This document shows positions 45,636-54,280 of a DNA stretch of 64,000 bases, piece by piece (position 1 is the first letter of the stretch; each line of letters opens with the position of its first letter). The stretch lies in the NCBI RefSeq assembly GCF_000426645.1, contig NZ_KE384550.1:208733-272732 (forward strand). Direction: 5' to 3'. Position numbers and translations under genes: made by a program. Origin of the DNA: Nakamurella lactea DSM 19367. Its GTDB lineage: Bacteria > Actinomycetota > Actinomycetes > Mycobacteriales > Nakamurellaceae. Below the pieces are notes generated by a model. The model ran no database searches. It was not told the origin of the DNA and saw only the letters and a list, made by a program, of their open reading frames with translations.

Positions 45636-46934
45636 TCACTGCCAGTGGTAGCTGCCGTCGGCACCGAGTACGCAGGTGACGGATCCGCCCGGCCCGGCCG
45701 CCTCGTCACCCTCGTCGGTCCAGCCGCACTCGTCCCCCGCCGATGGCCCGTTCGGGTCGGTCGCCGCGCCGGAACTCTGGACGGTCCGCGTCCCGGTCCC
45801 GGTTGCGTCCTCGGATCCGTTGGGCGGCGGCGGGTTCTGCCCGATCACCACCGCGGCCACGATGGCCGCCAACGCCATGGCGATCCCCAGCCCGCCGGCC
45901 AGCACCGGCCAGCGGCTCGGCCGACGCGGAGTCCGGGCCGGTGGGGTCATCGGTCGGGCTGCGGGCGGGGCGACAGCGATGCCGGTGTCGATGATGGTGG
46001 CGCCGCGTGGCCGGTGGTCCACCGCCAGCCGGGCCGGCGTCATCCGGGCGGCGGAGGTGGGGCCGTGCACCGGATCCCAGCCGTCCGGCAACGGTGGCAG
46101 CACCGGGCCGAGAGTGATCGCCGCGCCCGCCATGGTCCGCGGGTGCGGGTCCATCGCTGCGGCCGACAACAAGCGGCGGGCGGTCGTCGCATCCGGCGGG
46201 CGCTGATCGGGGTCTTCCGCCAGCAGCGCCGCCAGCAACCGCCCGAGCACCGGATCGGCGGTCCTGAACTCCTGCCGCACACGGATTTTCGGTTCGATCG
46301 CGGTGAGCGCGGCGACGGCGGTACGGCCGGCCGCGAACAGGTCCTGGGCGGCTGACGGACCGGCGCCGGTGGCCAGCTCCGGCGGCAGGTAGCCGGGGGT
46401 GCCGATCACCATGCCCAGCTCGGTGAGCCTGGCGTCGTCGGCGCGGATGGCCAACCCGAAGTCGATCAACAACAGGCGTAGCGGGGTTGTCCCGGTCGCC
46501 CGGAGCAACACGTTGCCCGGCTTGATGTCGCGGTGCACCAGACCGGCCCCGTGCACCTGCTGCAGGCCGGCCAACAGCTGGTCCAACAGCACCGCCACCG
46601 TCGGCTCTGCCAACGGGCCCGACCGGTTCACCATGGCGTGCAGCGAGCCGCCGTCGACCAGTTCGGTCGCGATCAACACATCGGCGTCCTCGGCCGCCCA
46701 GGCGTACGGGCTGGCGATGTGGGTGCCCTCCAACCGCACCGCCTGCTCACGGACGAACCGCAGCAGCTGTCCGGCGTCCCGGCGGCGCAACAGCTTGGCC
46801 GCGCAGTACCGACCGCGGGCCAGGTCCCAGGCCCGCCAGACCGTGCCGGACCCGCCGCTGTCGATCGGGTCGCACAGCGCGTAGCGGCCGGCCACCACAT
46901 CGGTCGCCGGGCGTCGGGTGGGCGCGCTCTCCAT
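45636..46934 (-). CDS. Membrane Ser/Thr protein kinase (PknA/B-like)
   Basis: A 432-residue eukaryotic-type kinase. The Gly-rich loop is SGGSGTVW, the ATP Lys is K47 (AAKLL), the catalytic loop HRDIKPGN has D136, and DFG is at 158-160, so it should be active. A membrane span follows at ~345-367 (WPVLAGGLGIAMALAAIVAAVVIG). The extracellular part is short, Thr/Pro/Gly-rich and ends with a small Cys-containing segment (CGWTDEG...TCVLGADGSYHW), with no PASTA repeats. Its stop is 25 bases from argG's stop, convergent. Confidence 0.92.
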   Translation of the reverse strand: MESAPTRRPATDVVAGRYALCDPIDSGGSGTVWRAWDLARGRYCAAKLLRRRDAGQLLRFVREQAVRLEGTHIASPYAWAAEDADVLIATELVDGGSLHAMVNRSGPLAEPTVAVLLDQLLAGLQQVHGAGLVHRDIKPGNVLLRATGTTPLRLLLIDFGLAIRADDARLTELGMVIGTPGYLPPELATGAGPSAAQDLFAAGRTAVAALTAIEPKIRVRQEFRTADPVLGRLLAALLAEDPDQRPPDATTARRLLSAAAMDPHPRTMAGAAITLGPVLPPLPDGWDPVHGPTSAARMTPARLAVDHRPRGATIIDTGIAVAPPAARPMTPPARTPRRPSRWPVLAGGLGIAMALAAIVAAVVIGQNPPPPNGSEDATGTGTRTVQSSGAATDPNGPSAGDECGWTDEGDEAAGPGGSVTCVLGADGSYHWQ

Positions 46935-47082
46935 GGCACCCAGCCTGTCAGGTCAGCGTCCGCCGGAGCCGGCGTTTCGAGAAGTTGCCGATCGCCGGTT
47001 TCAGCACAGCTGGGTGCAGTCACGTGATCCGGCCGGTTCCGCGCCGAAACGGCCCGCCGGGCGCAGCTCGGCTGAATCGTCC

Positions 47083-47097
47083 TAGTCTTGAGCGGTG
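47083..47097 (+). promoter_or_regulatory. Leaderless promoter of the AraC-type gene
   Basis: TAGTCT at 47083-47088 is followed by six bases and then the GTG start; no ribosome site is present. Confidence 0.5.
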
Positions 47098-47538
47098 AGG
47101 CCGAGCGCGACCGAGGACGCCAACCGCCGGCTGCTCCGTGCCAGGGACGCGATCGACCGGCACTTCGCCGAGCCGCTGGCGATCTCGGTACTTGCCGGCG
47201 TCGCGCTGATGTCGCCGGCACATTTCATCAGGGAGTTCCGGTCCACCTTCGGCGAACCACCGCACCGCTACCTGCAGCGCCGGCGGGTCGAGCGGGCGAT
47301 GGCGCTGCTACGCGGGTCCGCCCCGAGCATCACCGAGGTCGGCCTGGCGGTGGGGTTCGTCAGCCCCGGGACGTTCAGCCGGACGTTCAAGGCAATAGTC
47401 GGCCAATCGCCGTCGTCCTACCGCCGGTCCAGCGGGCCGCTCTCGGCTCCGGGCTGTTTCGTGCGTTCCTGGACGCGGCCGGCGACGGCCACGCCGTCCG
47501 CGTCGGATCGAGCAGTTTCGGAGAAGCAACTCGCCTGA
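47095..47538 (+). CDS. AraC-family regulator, DNA-binding domain only
   Basis: A 147-residue protein that is little more than the AraC double helix-turn-helix (AISVLAGVALMSPAHFIREFRSTFG and ITEVGLAVGFVSPGTFSRTFKAIVGQSP). The sensing domain of full-length AraC proteins (~300 residues) is absent. GTG 47095 sits six bases after a TAGTCT -10 box, suggesting a leaderless mRNA. It is followed at 21 bases by a glyoxalase-like gene; AraC-VOC pairs of this kind are common in actinobacteria, with the regulator controlling its neighbour. The last ~35 residues are Ser/Pro/Arg-rich. Confidence 0.88.
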   Translation: MRPSATEDANRRLLRARDAIDRHFAEPLAISVLAGVALMSPAHFIREFRSTFGEPPHRYLQRRRVERAMALLRGSAPSITEVGLAVGFVSPGTFSRTFKAIVGQSPSSYRRSSGPLSAPGCFVRSWTRPATATPSASDRAVSEKQLA

Positions 47539-47559
47539 CCCGCGGCTAGCGTTGCGGCC

Positions 47560-48042
47560 ATGTTCAACGCCATCACCATCACCGCGATCCCCGTCCTCGA
47601 CCAGGATGCAGCCCTCGACTTCTATGTCGGCAAGCTCGGTTTCGAGGTCACCAACGACGTCGACATGGGCTTCATGCGCTGGCTGACGATTGCGCTGCCC
47701 AGCGATCCGGATCGCCACCTACTGCTCGAGGTCCCCGGCCCGCCGGCCCTCAGCGAGCAGGTTGCCGGTCAGGTGCGCGACCTACTCACCAAGGGCGCTC
47801 TGGGCCTGGCCTGCGTGCTGAGCACCGACGACTGCCGCAAGACCTTTGCCGAGCTGTCCGCCAGGGGCGTCGAATTCTCCGAGGAGCCGACCGAGCAGCC
47901 CTACGGGATCGACTGCGCGCTGCGCGACCCGTTCGGCAACCAGATCCGGATCACCCAGCACGCCGCCGGACCGGTCGAGATCACCAATGCGGACAGGGAA
48001 CGCTGGAGTGCGGGCGCAGATCGAGCCGCCTCCGACGCCTGA
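47560..48042 (+). CDS. VOC-superfamily (glyoxalase/bleomycin-resistance-like) protein
   Basis: A 160-residue vicinal-oxygen-chelate protein with the two beta-alpha-beta3 halves. The first half is TITAIPVLDQDAALDFYVGKLGFEV, the second VLSTDDCRKTFAELSARGVEFSE, ending YGIDCALRDPFGNQIRITQ with the usual C-terminal metal Glu position occupied differently. Members detoxify or isomerise small molecules; the substrate is unknown. TAGCGT lies seven bases before the ATG, so it may have its own leaderless promoter within the AraC-VOC unit. Confidence 0.88.
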   Translation: MFNAITITAIPVLDQDAALDFYVGKLGFEVTNDVDMGFMRWLTIALPSDPDRHLLLEVPGPPALSEQVAGQVRDLLTKGALGLACVLSTDDCRKTFAELSARGVEFSEEPTEQPYGIDCALRDPFGNQIRITQHAAGPVEITNADRERWSAGADRAASDA

Positions 48043-48070
48043 CGCGAGAGCGCGTATCGCCGGGCACCGG

Positions 48071-48142
48071 TCCGATCGGGCCTCAACTTCCGCGAAAGCC
48101 CAGGTCGACCAGGGACTTTGCAAGAGTTGAGGCCGGATCGGA
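48071..48142. repeat. Nested inverted repeat between VOC and etfD genes
   Basis: An 18-base arm (48071-48088) and its complement (48125-48142) match at 17 positions. The 36-base loop itself folds around GGTCGACC with AAAG/CTTT flanks, and outer bases GGGCACC/GGTGCCC extend the stem. It sits between convergent genes, so it may terminate both, but its size is more like a REP or MITE-type element. Confidence 0.7.
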
Positions 48143-48150
48143 TCAGGTGC

Positions 48151-48298
48151 CCCGGGACAACCCCGCTACGCCCTGGCCGGCACCCGGGACAACCCGGCTA
48201 CGCCCTGGCCGGCACCCGGGACAACCCCGCTACGCCCTGGCCGGCACCCGGGACAACCCCGCTACGCCCTGGCCGGCACCCGGGACAACCCCGCTATG
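48151..48298. repeat. 32-bp tandem repeat, about 4.6 copies
   Basis: Units begin CCCGGGACAACC at 48151, 48183, 48215, 48247 and 48279, exactly 32 bases apart and nearly identical, with no unique spacers. The last, partial unit contains the TAG stop of etfD (48294-48296). Confidence 0.97.
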
Positions 48299-50495
48299 CG
48301 TGCCCGCCCTTGACGCCGGCCAGCAGCATCTGCGCCACGTCGAGCACCTCGACCTCGGAGATGTCCCGGTCGGAGGTCGGCTCGGCCTGCCGCGCGGTCA
48401 GCCCGTCGGTGAGCATCACCCGGCAGAACGGGCAGCCGGTGGCGATCTGCTCGGCGCCGGTGTCCAGCGCCTCGTCCACCCGCTCCAGGTTGATCCGCTT
48501 GCCGATCTTCTCTTCCATCCACATCCGGGCACCGCCGGCGCCGCAGCACATCGCGCGCTCTGAGTTCCGCGGCATCTCGGTGAGCTCCAGGCCGGCAGCG
48601 GCCACCAGCTCGCGGGGCGGCGAGTAGACCTTGTTGTGCCGCCCCAGGTAGCAAGGGTCGTGGTAGGTGACCGGACGTCCACCGGGTGCGCTGCCGCGGT
48701 CGGCCGGGGCCACCGTCACCAGCTTGCGCTCGCGGACCAGCTTGTTCAGCAGTTGGGTGTGGTGCACCACCTGGTAGTCGCCACCCAGGTCCGGGTACTC
48801 GTTGCTGAAGGTGTTGAAGCAGTGCGCGCAGGTCACCACCAGCTTGCGCTGCGCACGCAGCCCGAATGCCTCGTCCAGCACCTCGACGTTCTGCTGCGCC
48901 AGCATCTGGAACAGGAACTCGTTGCCGGCCCGACGGGCCGGGTCGCCGGTGCAGGTCTCGCCCTCGCCGAGCACCTGGAACTTGACACCGGCCAGGTGCA
49001 GCAGCTCGGCCACCGCGCGGGTGGTCTTGCGGGCCCGGTCGTCGAACGCGCCGGCGCAGCCGACCCAGTACAGATATTCGGTGTCGGCCTCCAGCTCGCC
49101 ATCCACCACCGATACCTCGAAATCCAGGTCCTTGGCCCAGGCGAGGCGGTCGGAGTTGTTCTGCCCCCAGGGGTTTCCCTTGTTCTCCAGGTTGCGGAAC
49201 AGCCCACCCAGCTCGCTCGGGAACTCCGATTCGATCATCACCTGGTAGCGGCGCATGTCGACGATGTGGTCGACGTGCTCGATGTCGACCGGGCACTGCT
49301 CGACGCAGGCGCCACAGGTGGTGCAGTCCCAGAGCACCTCGGGGTCGATGATCCCGTTCAGGTCCGGCCCACCGATCAGCGGCCGCTCGGCCTCGGCCAG
49401 CGCCGCCGCCGGCACCCCGGCCAGTTGCTCGGGGGTGGCCTTTTCCTCACCCGCCATGTCCTTGCCGCCGCCGGCCGCCAGGTACGGCGCCTTGGCGAAC
49501 GCGTGATCGCGCAGCGAGAGCATGACCAGCTTGGGCGACAGCGGCTTCGCGGTGTTCCAGGCCGGGCACTGCGACTGGCAGCGACCGCACTCCGTGCAGG
49601 TGGTGAAGTCCAGCCAGCCCTTCCAGGAGAAGTCCTCGATCTTGCCCGCGCCGAAGGTGTCGGTCTCCGGGTCGGCCTCCTCCAGGTTCAACGGCACACC
49701 GCCGGACAGCATCGGCTTGAGCGCGCCGAGGGCGGGCTGGTTCACCTTCGGTTCCCGCTTGAAGAAGATGTTGAAGAAGGCGGTGAACCGGTGCCAGGCG
49801 ACGCCCATGGTCAGGTTCTTCGCGATGACGATCGCCCAGCCCATCGAGACGGCGACCTTGATGAACGCCACCACCGAGACCGCGCCCAGCCAGGCCGGCA
49901 GAATGTTGCCGAGACCGTGGCTGATCGGCGCCGACCAGACCGGGTACGGGAAGTTGTCGGTCGCCCCCTTGAAGCCGCGGATTCCGAAGATGCAGACACC
50001 GATGGCGGCGATCACGGCCTCGACGAAATAGGCCTGCCAGAAATTGGACCCGGCGAATCGGGACCGCCGGTCCGGTTTGCGCGGGTGGTTGAGCTGACGA
50101 ACGACGATCAGCGTGCCGATGCCGAGCACGGTGGTCAGCGCGATCAGCTCGACGAACAATCCCCAGCCCCACCAGTGGCCGATGATCGGCAGTTCCCACT
50201 CCGGGTTGAAGGTCTCCCCGACGGCCTCCACCAGGGTGAGTACCAGGGCACCGAAGCCGACCATGACGAACCAGTGCGCGACCCCGATGTAGCCCCACTT
50301 GAGCATCTTGGTGTGGCCGAGGATCTCGGTCAGCATGACCTTGACCCGCTGCCCGACCGGCTGGGTCCGGCTGTGGTCGGCAGCGCCGAGTCGGACGGTG
50401 CGGGCGATCTGCAGACCGGCCAGCACCAGCATGCCCATCCCCACCACGATGAGTAGCGCGGCCAGCGGTCCGAGGATCCATTGCAGTGCGGTCAT
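48294..50495 (-). CDS. etfD: EtfD-type membrane FeS oxidoreductase (ETF:quinone electron transfer)
   Basis: A 733-residue protein. About six membrane spans occupy residues 1-225, with His residues in a NarI/heme-b-like arrangement. Two 4Fe-4S motifs follow: C300-x2-C303-x2-C306-x3-C310 and C391-x2-C394-x2-C397-x3-C401. Two CCG-type domains follow (CAHCFNTFSNEYP, then CYLGRHN with CCGAGGARMWMEE). The layout is that of mycobacterial EtfD (Rv0338c), which takes electrons from the ETF of acyl-CoA dehydrogenases to menaquinone. AGGAGG lies upstream of ATG 50495, and a perfect palindrome 33 bases upstream. The stop codon lies inside a 32-bp tandem array. Confidence 0.88.
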   Translation of the reverse strand: MTALQWILGPLAALLIVVGMGMLVLAGLQIARTVRLGAADHSRTQPVGQRVKVMLTEILGHTKMLKWGYIGVAHWFVMVGFGALVLTLVEAVGETFNPEWELPIIGHWWGWGLFVELIALTTVLGIGTLIVVRQLNHPRKPDRRSRFAGSNFWQAYFVEAVIAAIGVCIFGIRGFKGATDNFPYPVWSAPISHGLGNILPAWLGAVSVVAFIKVAVSMGWAIVIAKNLTMGVAWHRFTAFFNIFFKREPKVNQPALGALKPMLSGGVPLNLEEADPETDTFGAGKIEDFSWKGWLDFTTCTECGRCQSQCPAWNTAKPLSPKLVMLSLRDHAFAKAPYLAAGGGKDMAGEEKATPEQLAGVPAAALAEAERPLIGGPDLNGIIDPEVLWDCTTCGACVEQCPVDIEHVDHIVDMRRYQVMIESEFPSELGGLFRNLENKGNPWGQNNSDRLAWAKDLDFEVSVVDGELEADTEYLYWVGCAGAFDDRARKTTRAVAELLHLAGVKFQVLGEGETCTGDPARRAGNEFLFQMLAQQNVEVLDEAFGLRAQRKLVVTCAHCFNTFSNEYPDLGGDYQVVHHTQLLNKLVRERKLVTVAPADRGSAPGGRPVTYHDPCYLGRHNKVYSPPRELVAAAGLELTEMPRNSERAMCCGAGGARMWMEEKIGKRINLERVDEALDTGAEQIATGCPFCRVMLTDGLTARQAEPTSDRDISEVEVLDVAQMLLAGVKGGHA

Positions 50496-50527
50496 CGGCG
50501 GGTCAACTCCTCCTGATCTGCACGCAT

Positions 50528-50543
50528 GTTACCGGCCGGTAAC
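50528..50543. promoter_or_regulatory. Perfect palindrome before etfD
   Basis: GTTACCGGCCGGTAAC, 16 bases, begins 33 bases before the etfD start codon. Its form (TTACCGG-CCGGTAA) is common for TetR-type regulators of lipid metabolism. It differs from the eight-site family of region 1. Confidence 0.7.
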
Positions 50544-50596
50544 CAGCGCCGGTCACAGCGTTGCGCCGTGCTGCATGCATATCAGGTCGGCGCCGG

Positions 50597-53500
50597 TCAG
50601 CTGACGGTCACCCGCAGTTCTTCGCCCTGCCGCAGCGTCATCCGCTGCTGCAGAGTGATCTTCAGCATGTTGTCGGCGTACGTCCAATCGCCGATCGGCA
50701 CCGCCCGGCGGCCGACCGTCGCCCTGACCACGTGCGGCTGCCTGGCTCGACCCAGGGTCAGGCTCGCGACCTCGACGGTGCCGCGCCGCACCTGGATCCC
50801 GGCGTCCTGCCGGGAACCGCGGAGCGTCTGGGTGAACCGTCCCCAGCCCGCCGCGGCGGTGAACGCCGCGGCGAAGTCGTCCGCCGACAGCTTCGGGTCG
50901 AACTGCAGGTGCGCCAGTGGCCCGTGGTAGGCGAATCCGCAGGCGGCCTGGAACACACCATGGGAGGCCATCGCCCTGGCGTAGTGGTCGCCGCACTCGA
51001 TCTCGTTGTACGGGTTGCGTTTGCGGCCGTCGTAGCGATCGCGGATGGCGCCGGTGACGACCAGCCCCTGCTCGAGCAGGCCCTCGTCGATCATCTGGGC
51101 GGCGGCCTGGTATTCCTGCCCGGTCCAGACCTCGTTGAAGTACATCGCCGCCCAGCTGGCCGGTTCCCCGGCCGCGGTGTCCTGACCGCCGTGCGGGAAG
51201 GTCGTCATCAGCAGCCCGTACTCGCCGTCCATTGCGAACCAGCGGCCGGCGTCCACCGGCGCCTCGTCGGAGGCGCGGTAGCCGGTCTGGTCGGAGGTGA
51301 AGTTGTAGCGGTACAACGCCGTCAGCGCGGACTTCGCCTTGTCCGCGGCCACCACCCTCGGCAGCCCGACCTGGCCGGCCAGGCTCTGCCCGAACAGCTG
51401 GTCGATGTGGCAGCCGATGTTCGAGTTGATCACCTCGGTGTGCGCTGGATCGACCTGCTGGATGAAGTACTCGCCGGTCCACAGCTCGGTCTCCAGGTAC
51501 CGCCGTCCGGCGGCGGCCAGCTCCGCACAGGTGGCGCCGAACGCGGAATCCCCCGCCACCGCTGCCATCTCGGCGCCGGCCAGCAGCGCCGCGACGTACA
51601 TCCCGCTGATCCAGGCGATCCGGCCGTACCAGTCGGTGTCCAGCGTGTTCGGCTGGATCCCCTCGATGATGCCGTTGCGATCGGGGTCCTTGGCGATCAT
51701 GAATTCCAGCGCGGTGCGGATCTTCGGCCAGTTGGTCAACAGGAACTCGTTGTCCGCGGCTGTGGTGTGTTCCCGGTAGCAGCGCAGGATGGTGCCGCAC
51801 TCGCCATCGGCCGCCCAGCCCATGAAGGCCTCGGCCCGGAAGCCCATCTGCCCGGTGTCCGGGTCGAACCCGATGCCGAGGTCCACCCGCTGCCGGGTAT
51901 CACGTTCCAGCTCCGGGAACAGCCTGGCCACCGACTGGGCGTAGTTCCAGACATGTTCGCAGGTGCCCGCGCAGCAGTAGACGCCCTCCCAGCCGTAGAA
52001 CCGGCCGTTGTCGAACAGGTAGCAGGTGCTGGTGGCCAGCGTCGAGGCCGAGGCAAGGGTCCGTTCCAGGAACCAGTGCGGCAGCGTCGAATCGGTGTAC
52101 CAGGTCTGCACCCAGTCACGGGTGCCGGCGCCGAGCCGGTCGAGGTGGCCGGCCAGGTGCCGGGCGACCGCAGCCGCGTCGTCGAACCGCGCGGCGTAGT
52201 GCCGGCGCAGGGTCTGGATGTCCTGCAGGAACGACAGCGATCGCCGGTCGGGGATCGGGAAGTTCCAGCACAGCAGGAACTTCACCGTGCGTCGGGCACC
52301 CGGCGCCAGGGTGAAGGCCGTGCCGACCGTGCCGTTCTGGGTCTGCTCGGCAGGCACGTCCGGCGGGGCGTCGGCGGCGTCGAAGGCCTGCTGGGCGTTC
52401 TCGATCCGGCCGACCGACGGCCGGACGGTGACCTGCCGGTCGAGGCAGGCCAGGGCCAGCGTCCCGGTGTCCGGCAGGTCCGGCAGCGGCCGGGTGTCCA
52501 CCGGTATGTCGGTGAACACGATGCGGTCGCAGTTGATGTGCCCCCAGCCTCCGCTGGCCGTGTCGACGATCTCGATCTGCGCCTGCCGGCCGCGGTGGCC
52601 GCCGAGGTAGATGCTGGCCGGCACCATCGGCTCGGTGTCGGCGCCGCTCACCGACCCGACGACCTGGCCGTCGACCAGCACCCGAACCGCGCAGGCGGCG
52701 GGGTTCGACCCGCCGCCCACCGCAATGCTCAGGTAGTCCCGCTCGACGGTGAACACCGGGCTGGTCAGGGTCCCGGTGGGGCCGTCGGCGTTCTCGGGGT
52801 GCCCGCGAAAGTCGTGCGAGGTGACGAATCGGCTGCCGGTGACGCCCAGCGCACCGAACCTGCGCATGTAGTCGGGCACCTGTGATTCCAGCACCGGCCC
52901 GGCGCCGAAGGCGTCGCCGGTCGTCGTCCACGGCGAGTAGCTCTCGCGTTCCCAGTCCTCGAAGACCACATCCGGCGCCGGCAGCGAGTCGGTGAGAACG
53001 ATCTGGTCGCAGTTGATGTGGCCCCAGGCGCCGGTGGCGCCGTCCAGCAGCTGCACCCTGGCCTGCCGACCCTCGAATTCCGCGGTGTCGAAGTACCCGG
53101 TACGCAGTACCTCCTCGTCCCGCCCGGTCGCGGTGCGCACCACCTGACCGTCCACCAGCAGGTTCAGGCAGGTCTGCCCCGGATGGTTGCCGCCGCCGAG
53201 ACTGAACCGGATCCCCTTGCGGGACAGCGTGAACGGCGGACTGGTCAGGGTGCCGGTGGTGCTGTCGGCACCGCCGACGTCGCCCGGGTGCCCGCGGAAG
53301 TCGTGCGAGGTGACGAACCGACTGCCGGTCACGGCCAGGCTGCCGGTCGGCGCCATGTAGGCCGGGACCTCGGCGATCGACACCGGGCCCGCCCCGAAGG
53401 CAGTGCCGGTGACGGTCCAGTCGCCGTAGTCGGGCTGCTCGAAGTCGGCCAGCACGATGTCCGGCCGTTCCGGTTGTTCGACGTGCTGGTAGCCGCCGAA

Positions 53501-54280
53501 CTGCACACCGGTGGCGCCGGCCGCGGCGAACTTCTCCGCCGTCAGCCGGATGGGTCGCTGCATCCTGGCGTCCAGCGAGGCCGGGTTCTCGCACCAGCCG
53601 AGCAGCCGAATCTTGCGGGCCCGCTTCGAGGTGTTGTGCACCGTGTACTCGAGAACCGTTGCCGGCAACGCCGAATCGTCCACCGACAACGGGATGAAGG
53701 GGCTGTAGGCCTGCAGCTGGACCTGGACCGGGACGCCGGGGTCGCGGTAGTCGACGGTGCCGATCGGGTACTGCCCGGTGAACGCGACATCGGCGAAGCC
53801 GCTGTCGTCGAGCGCCCGGGCATCGCCGTCCACCTCGATCGCCATGCCCTGCCGGATCGGGGATGACGGCTTCGGCGGGTTCGCGTACCCGGCGTCGCCG
53901 GTGCCGACCGCCGCCCGGTTGAAGATGTCCCAGTGCCAGAGCCGGCCGTCGCCGCCCAGATAGAGCTGACCGGCGCCGATGCCACCGACCGGCATCCCGA
54001 TGTAGGTCCGCGCGTCGGCGGTGTAGCGGGTCGGGTCGCCGCGTCGGTACAGGGCCGCGACCCAGCGCGGGTCCAGGTTCTTGTCCGCCGGGACCGGTAC
54101 CAGCGCGGATTCGGGGACACCGAGTTCGGCCGCGGCCGCCGCCCGGCTGCCGGCCAGCACCGCGGTCACGGCGCCGCCGGCGGCGAACAGCAGGAACCCG
54201 CGGCGGGAGATCCCGCCGCCCGGCGGACAGCAGCCCGGGTCTGCGCAGCACTCGACGGGGTGGCTGGAGGAGGAGGTCAT
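50597..54280 (-). CDS. Tat-exported GH116-like glycoside hydrolase with duplicated inserted module
   Basis: A 1227-residue exported protein. The Tat signal has ISRRGFLLFAAGGAVTAVLAGSRAAAAA with RR at 26-27, after a Cys-rich start (ECCADPGCCPP). The N-terminal GH116 domain begins MPVGGIGAGQLYLGGDGRLWHWDIF (95-120); the catalytic alpha/alpha barrel (~720-1170) has EGIQPNTLDTDWYGRIAWISGMYVAALLAG. Relatives include bile-acid beta-glucosidase GBA2 and bacterial beta-glucosidases. Two ~155-residue related modules (277-431 and 439-591) interrupt the N-terminal domain. ATGA overlap with the CobW gene. A divergent LacI regulator suggests sugar control. Confidence 0.83.
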   Translation of the reverse strand: MTSSSSHPVECCADPGCCPPGGGISRRGFLLFAAGGAVTAVLAGSRAAAAAELGVPESALVPVPADKNLDPRWVAALYRRGDPTRYTADARTYIGMPVGGIGAGQLYLGGDGRLWHWDIFNRAAVGTGDAGYANPPKPSSPIRQGMAIEVDGDARALDDSGFADVAFTGQYPIGTVDYRDPGVPVQVQLQAYSPFIPLSVDDSALPATVLEYTVHNTSKRARKIRLLGWCENPASLDARMQRPIRLTAEKFAAAGATGVQFGGYQHVEQPERPDIVLADFEQPDYGDWTVTGTAFGAGPVSIAEVPAYMAPTGSLAVTGSRFVTSHDFRGHPGDVGGADSTTGTLTSPPFTLSRKGIRFSLGGGNHPGQTCLNLLVDGQVVRTATGRDEEVLRTGYFDTAEFEGRQARVQLLDGATGAWGHINCDQIVLTDSLPAPDVVFEDWERESYSPWTTTGDAFGAGPVLESQVPDYMRRFGALGVTGSRFVTSHDFRGHPENADGPTGTLTSPVFTVERDYLSIAVGGGSNPAACAVRVLVDGQVVGSVSGADTEPMVPASIYLGGHRGRQAQIEIVDTASGGWGHINCDRIVFTDIPVDTRPLPDLPDTGTLALACLDRQVTVRPSVGRIENAQQAFDAADAPPDVPAEQTQNGTVGTAFTLAPGARRTVKFLLCWNFPIPDRRSLSFLQDIQTLRRHYAARFDDAAAVARHLAGHLDRLGAGTRDWVQTWYTDSTLPHWFLERTLASASTLATSTCYLFDNGRFYGWEGVYCCAGTCEHVWNYAQSVARLFPELERDTRQRVDLGIGFDPDTGQMGFRAEAFMGWAADGECGTILRCYREHTTAADNEFLLTNWPKIRTALEFMIAKDPDRNGIIEGIQPNTLDTDWYGRIAWISGMYVAALLAGAEMAAVAGDSAFGATCAELAAAGRRYLETELWTGEYFIQQVDPAHTEVINSNIGCHIDQLFGQSLAGQVGLPRVVAADKAKSALTALYRYNFTSDQTGYRASDEAPVDAGRWFAMDGEYGLLMTTFPHGGQDTAAGEPASWAAMYFNEVWTGQEYQAAAQMIDEGLLEQGLVVTGAIRDRYDGRKRNPYNEIECGDHYARAMASHGVFQAACGFAYHGPLAHLQFDPKLSADDFAAAFTAAAGWGRFTQTLRGSRQDAGIQVRRGTVEVASLTLGRARQPHVVRATVGRRAVPIGDWTYADNMLKITLQQRMTLRQGEELRVTVS
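52508..53452 (-). repeat. Duplicated accessory module inside the GH116-like gene
   Basis: Two related ~155-codon modules (53452-52988 and 52966-52508) share segments such as GSRFVTSHDFRGHP, TGTLTSP, VDGQVV and GAWGHINCDQIVLTD or its variant. The DNA is also clearly related (the GTCGTGCGAGGTGACGAA stretch occurs in both), pointing to internal duplication. Confidence 0.88.

Noticed and set aside
48151-48298. 32-bp repeats as a CRISPR array
   Set aside because: The repeats are directly adjacent with no unique spacers and no cas genes are near; this is a simple tandem array.
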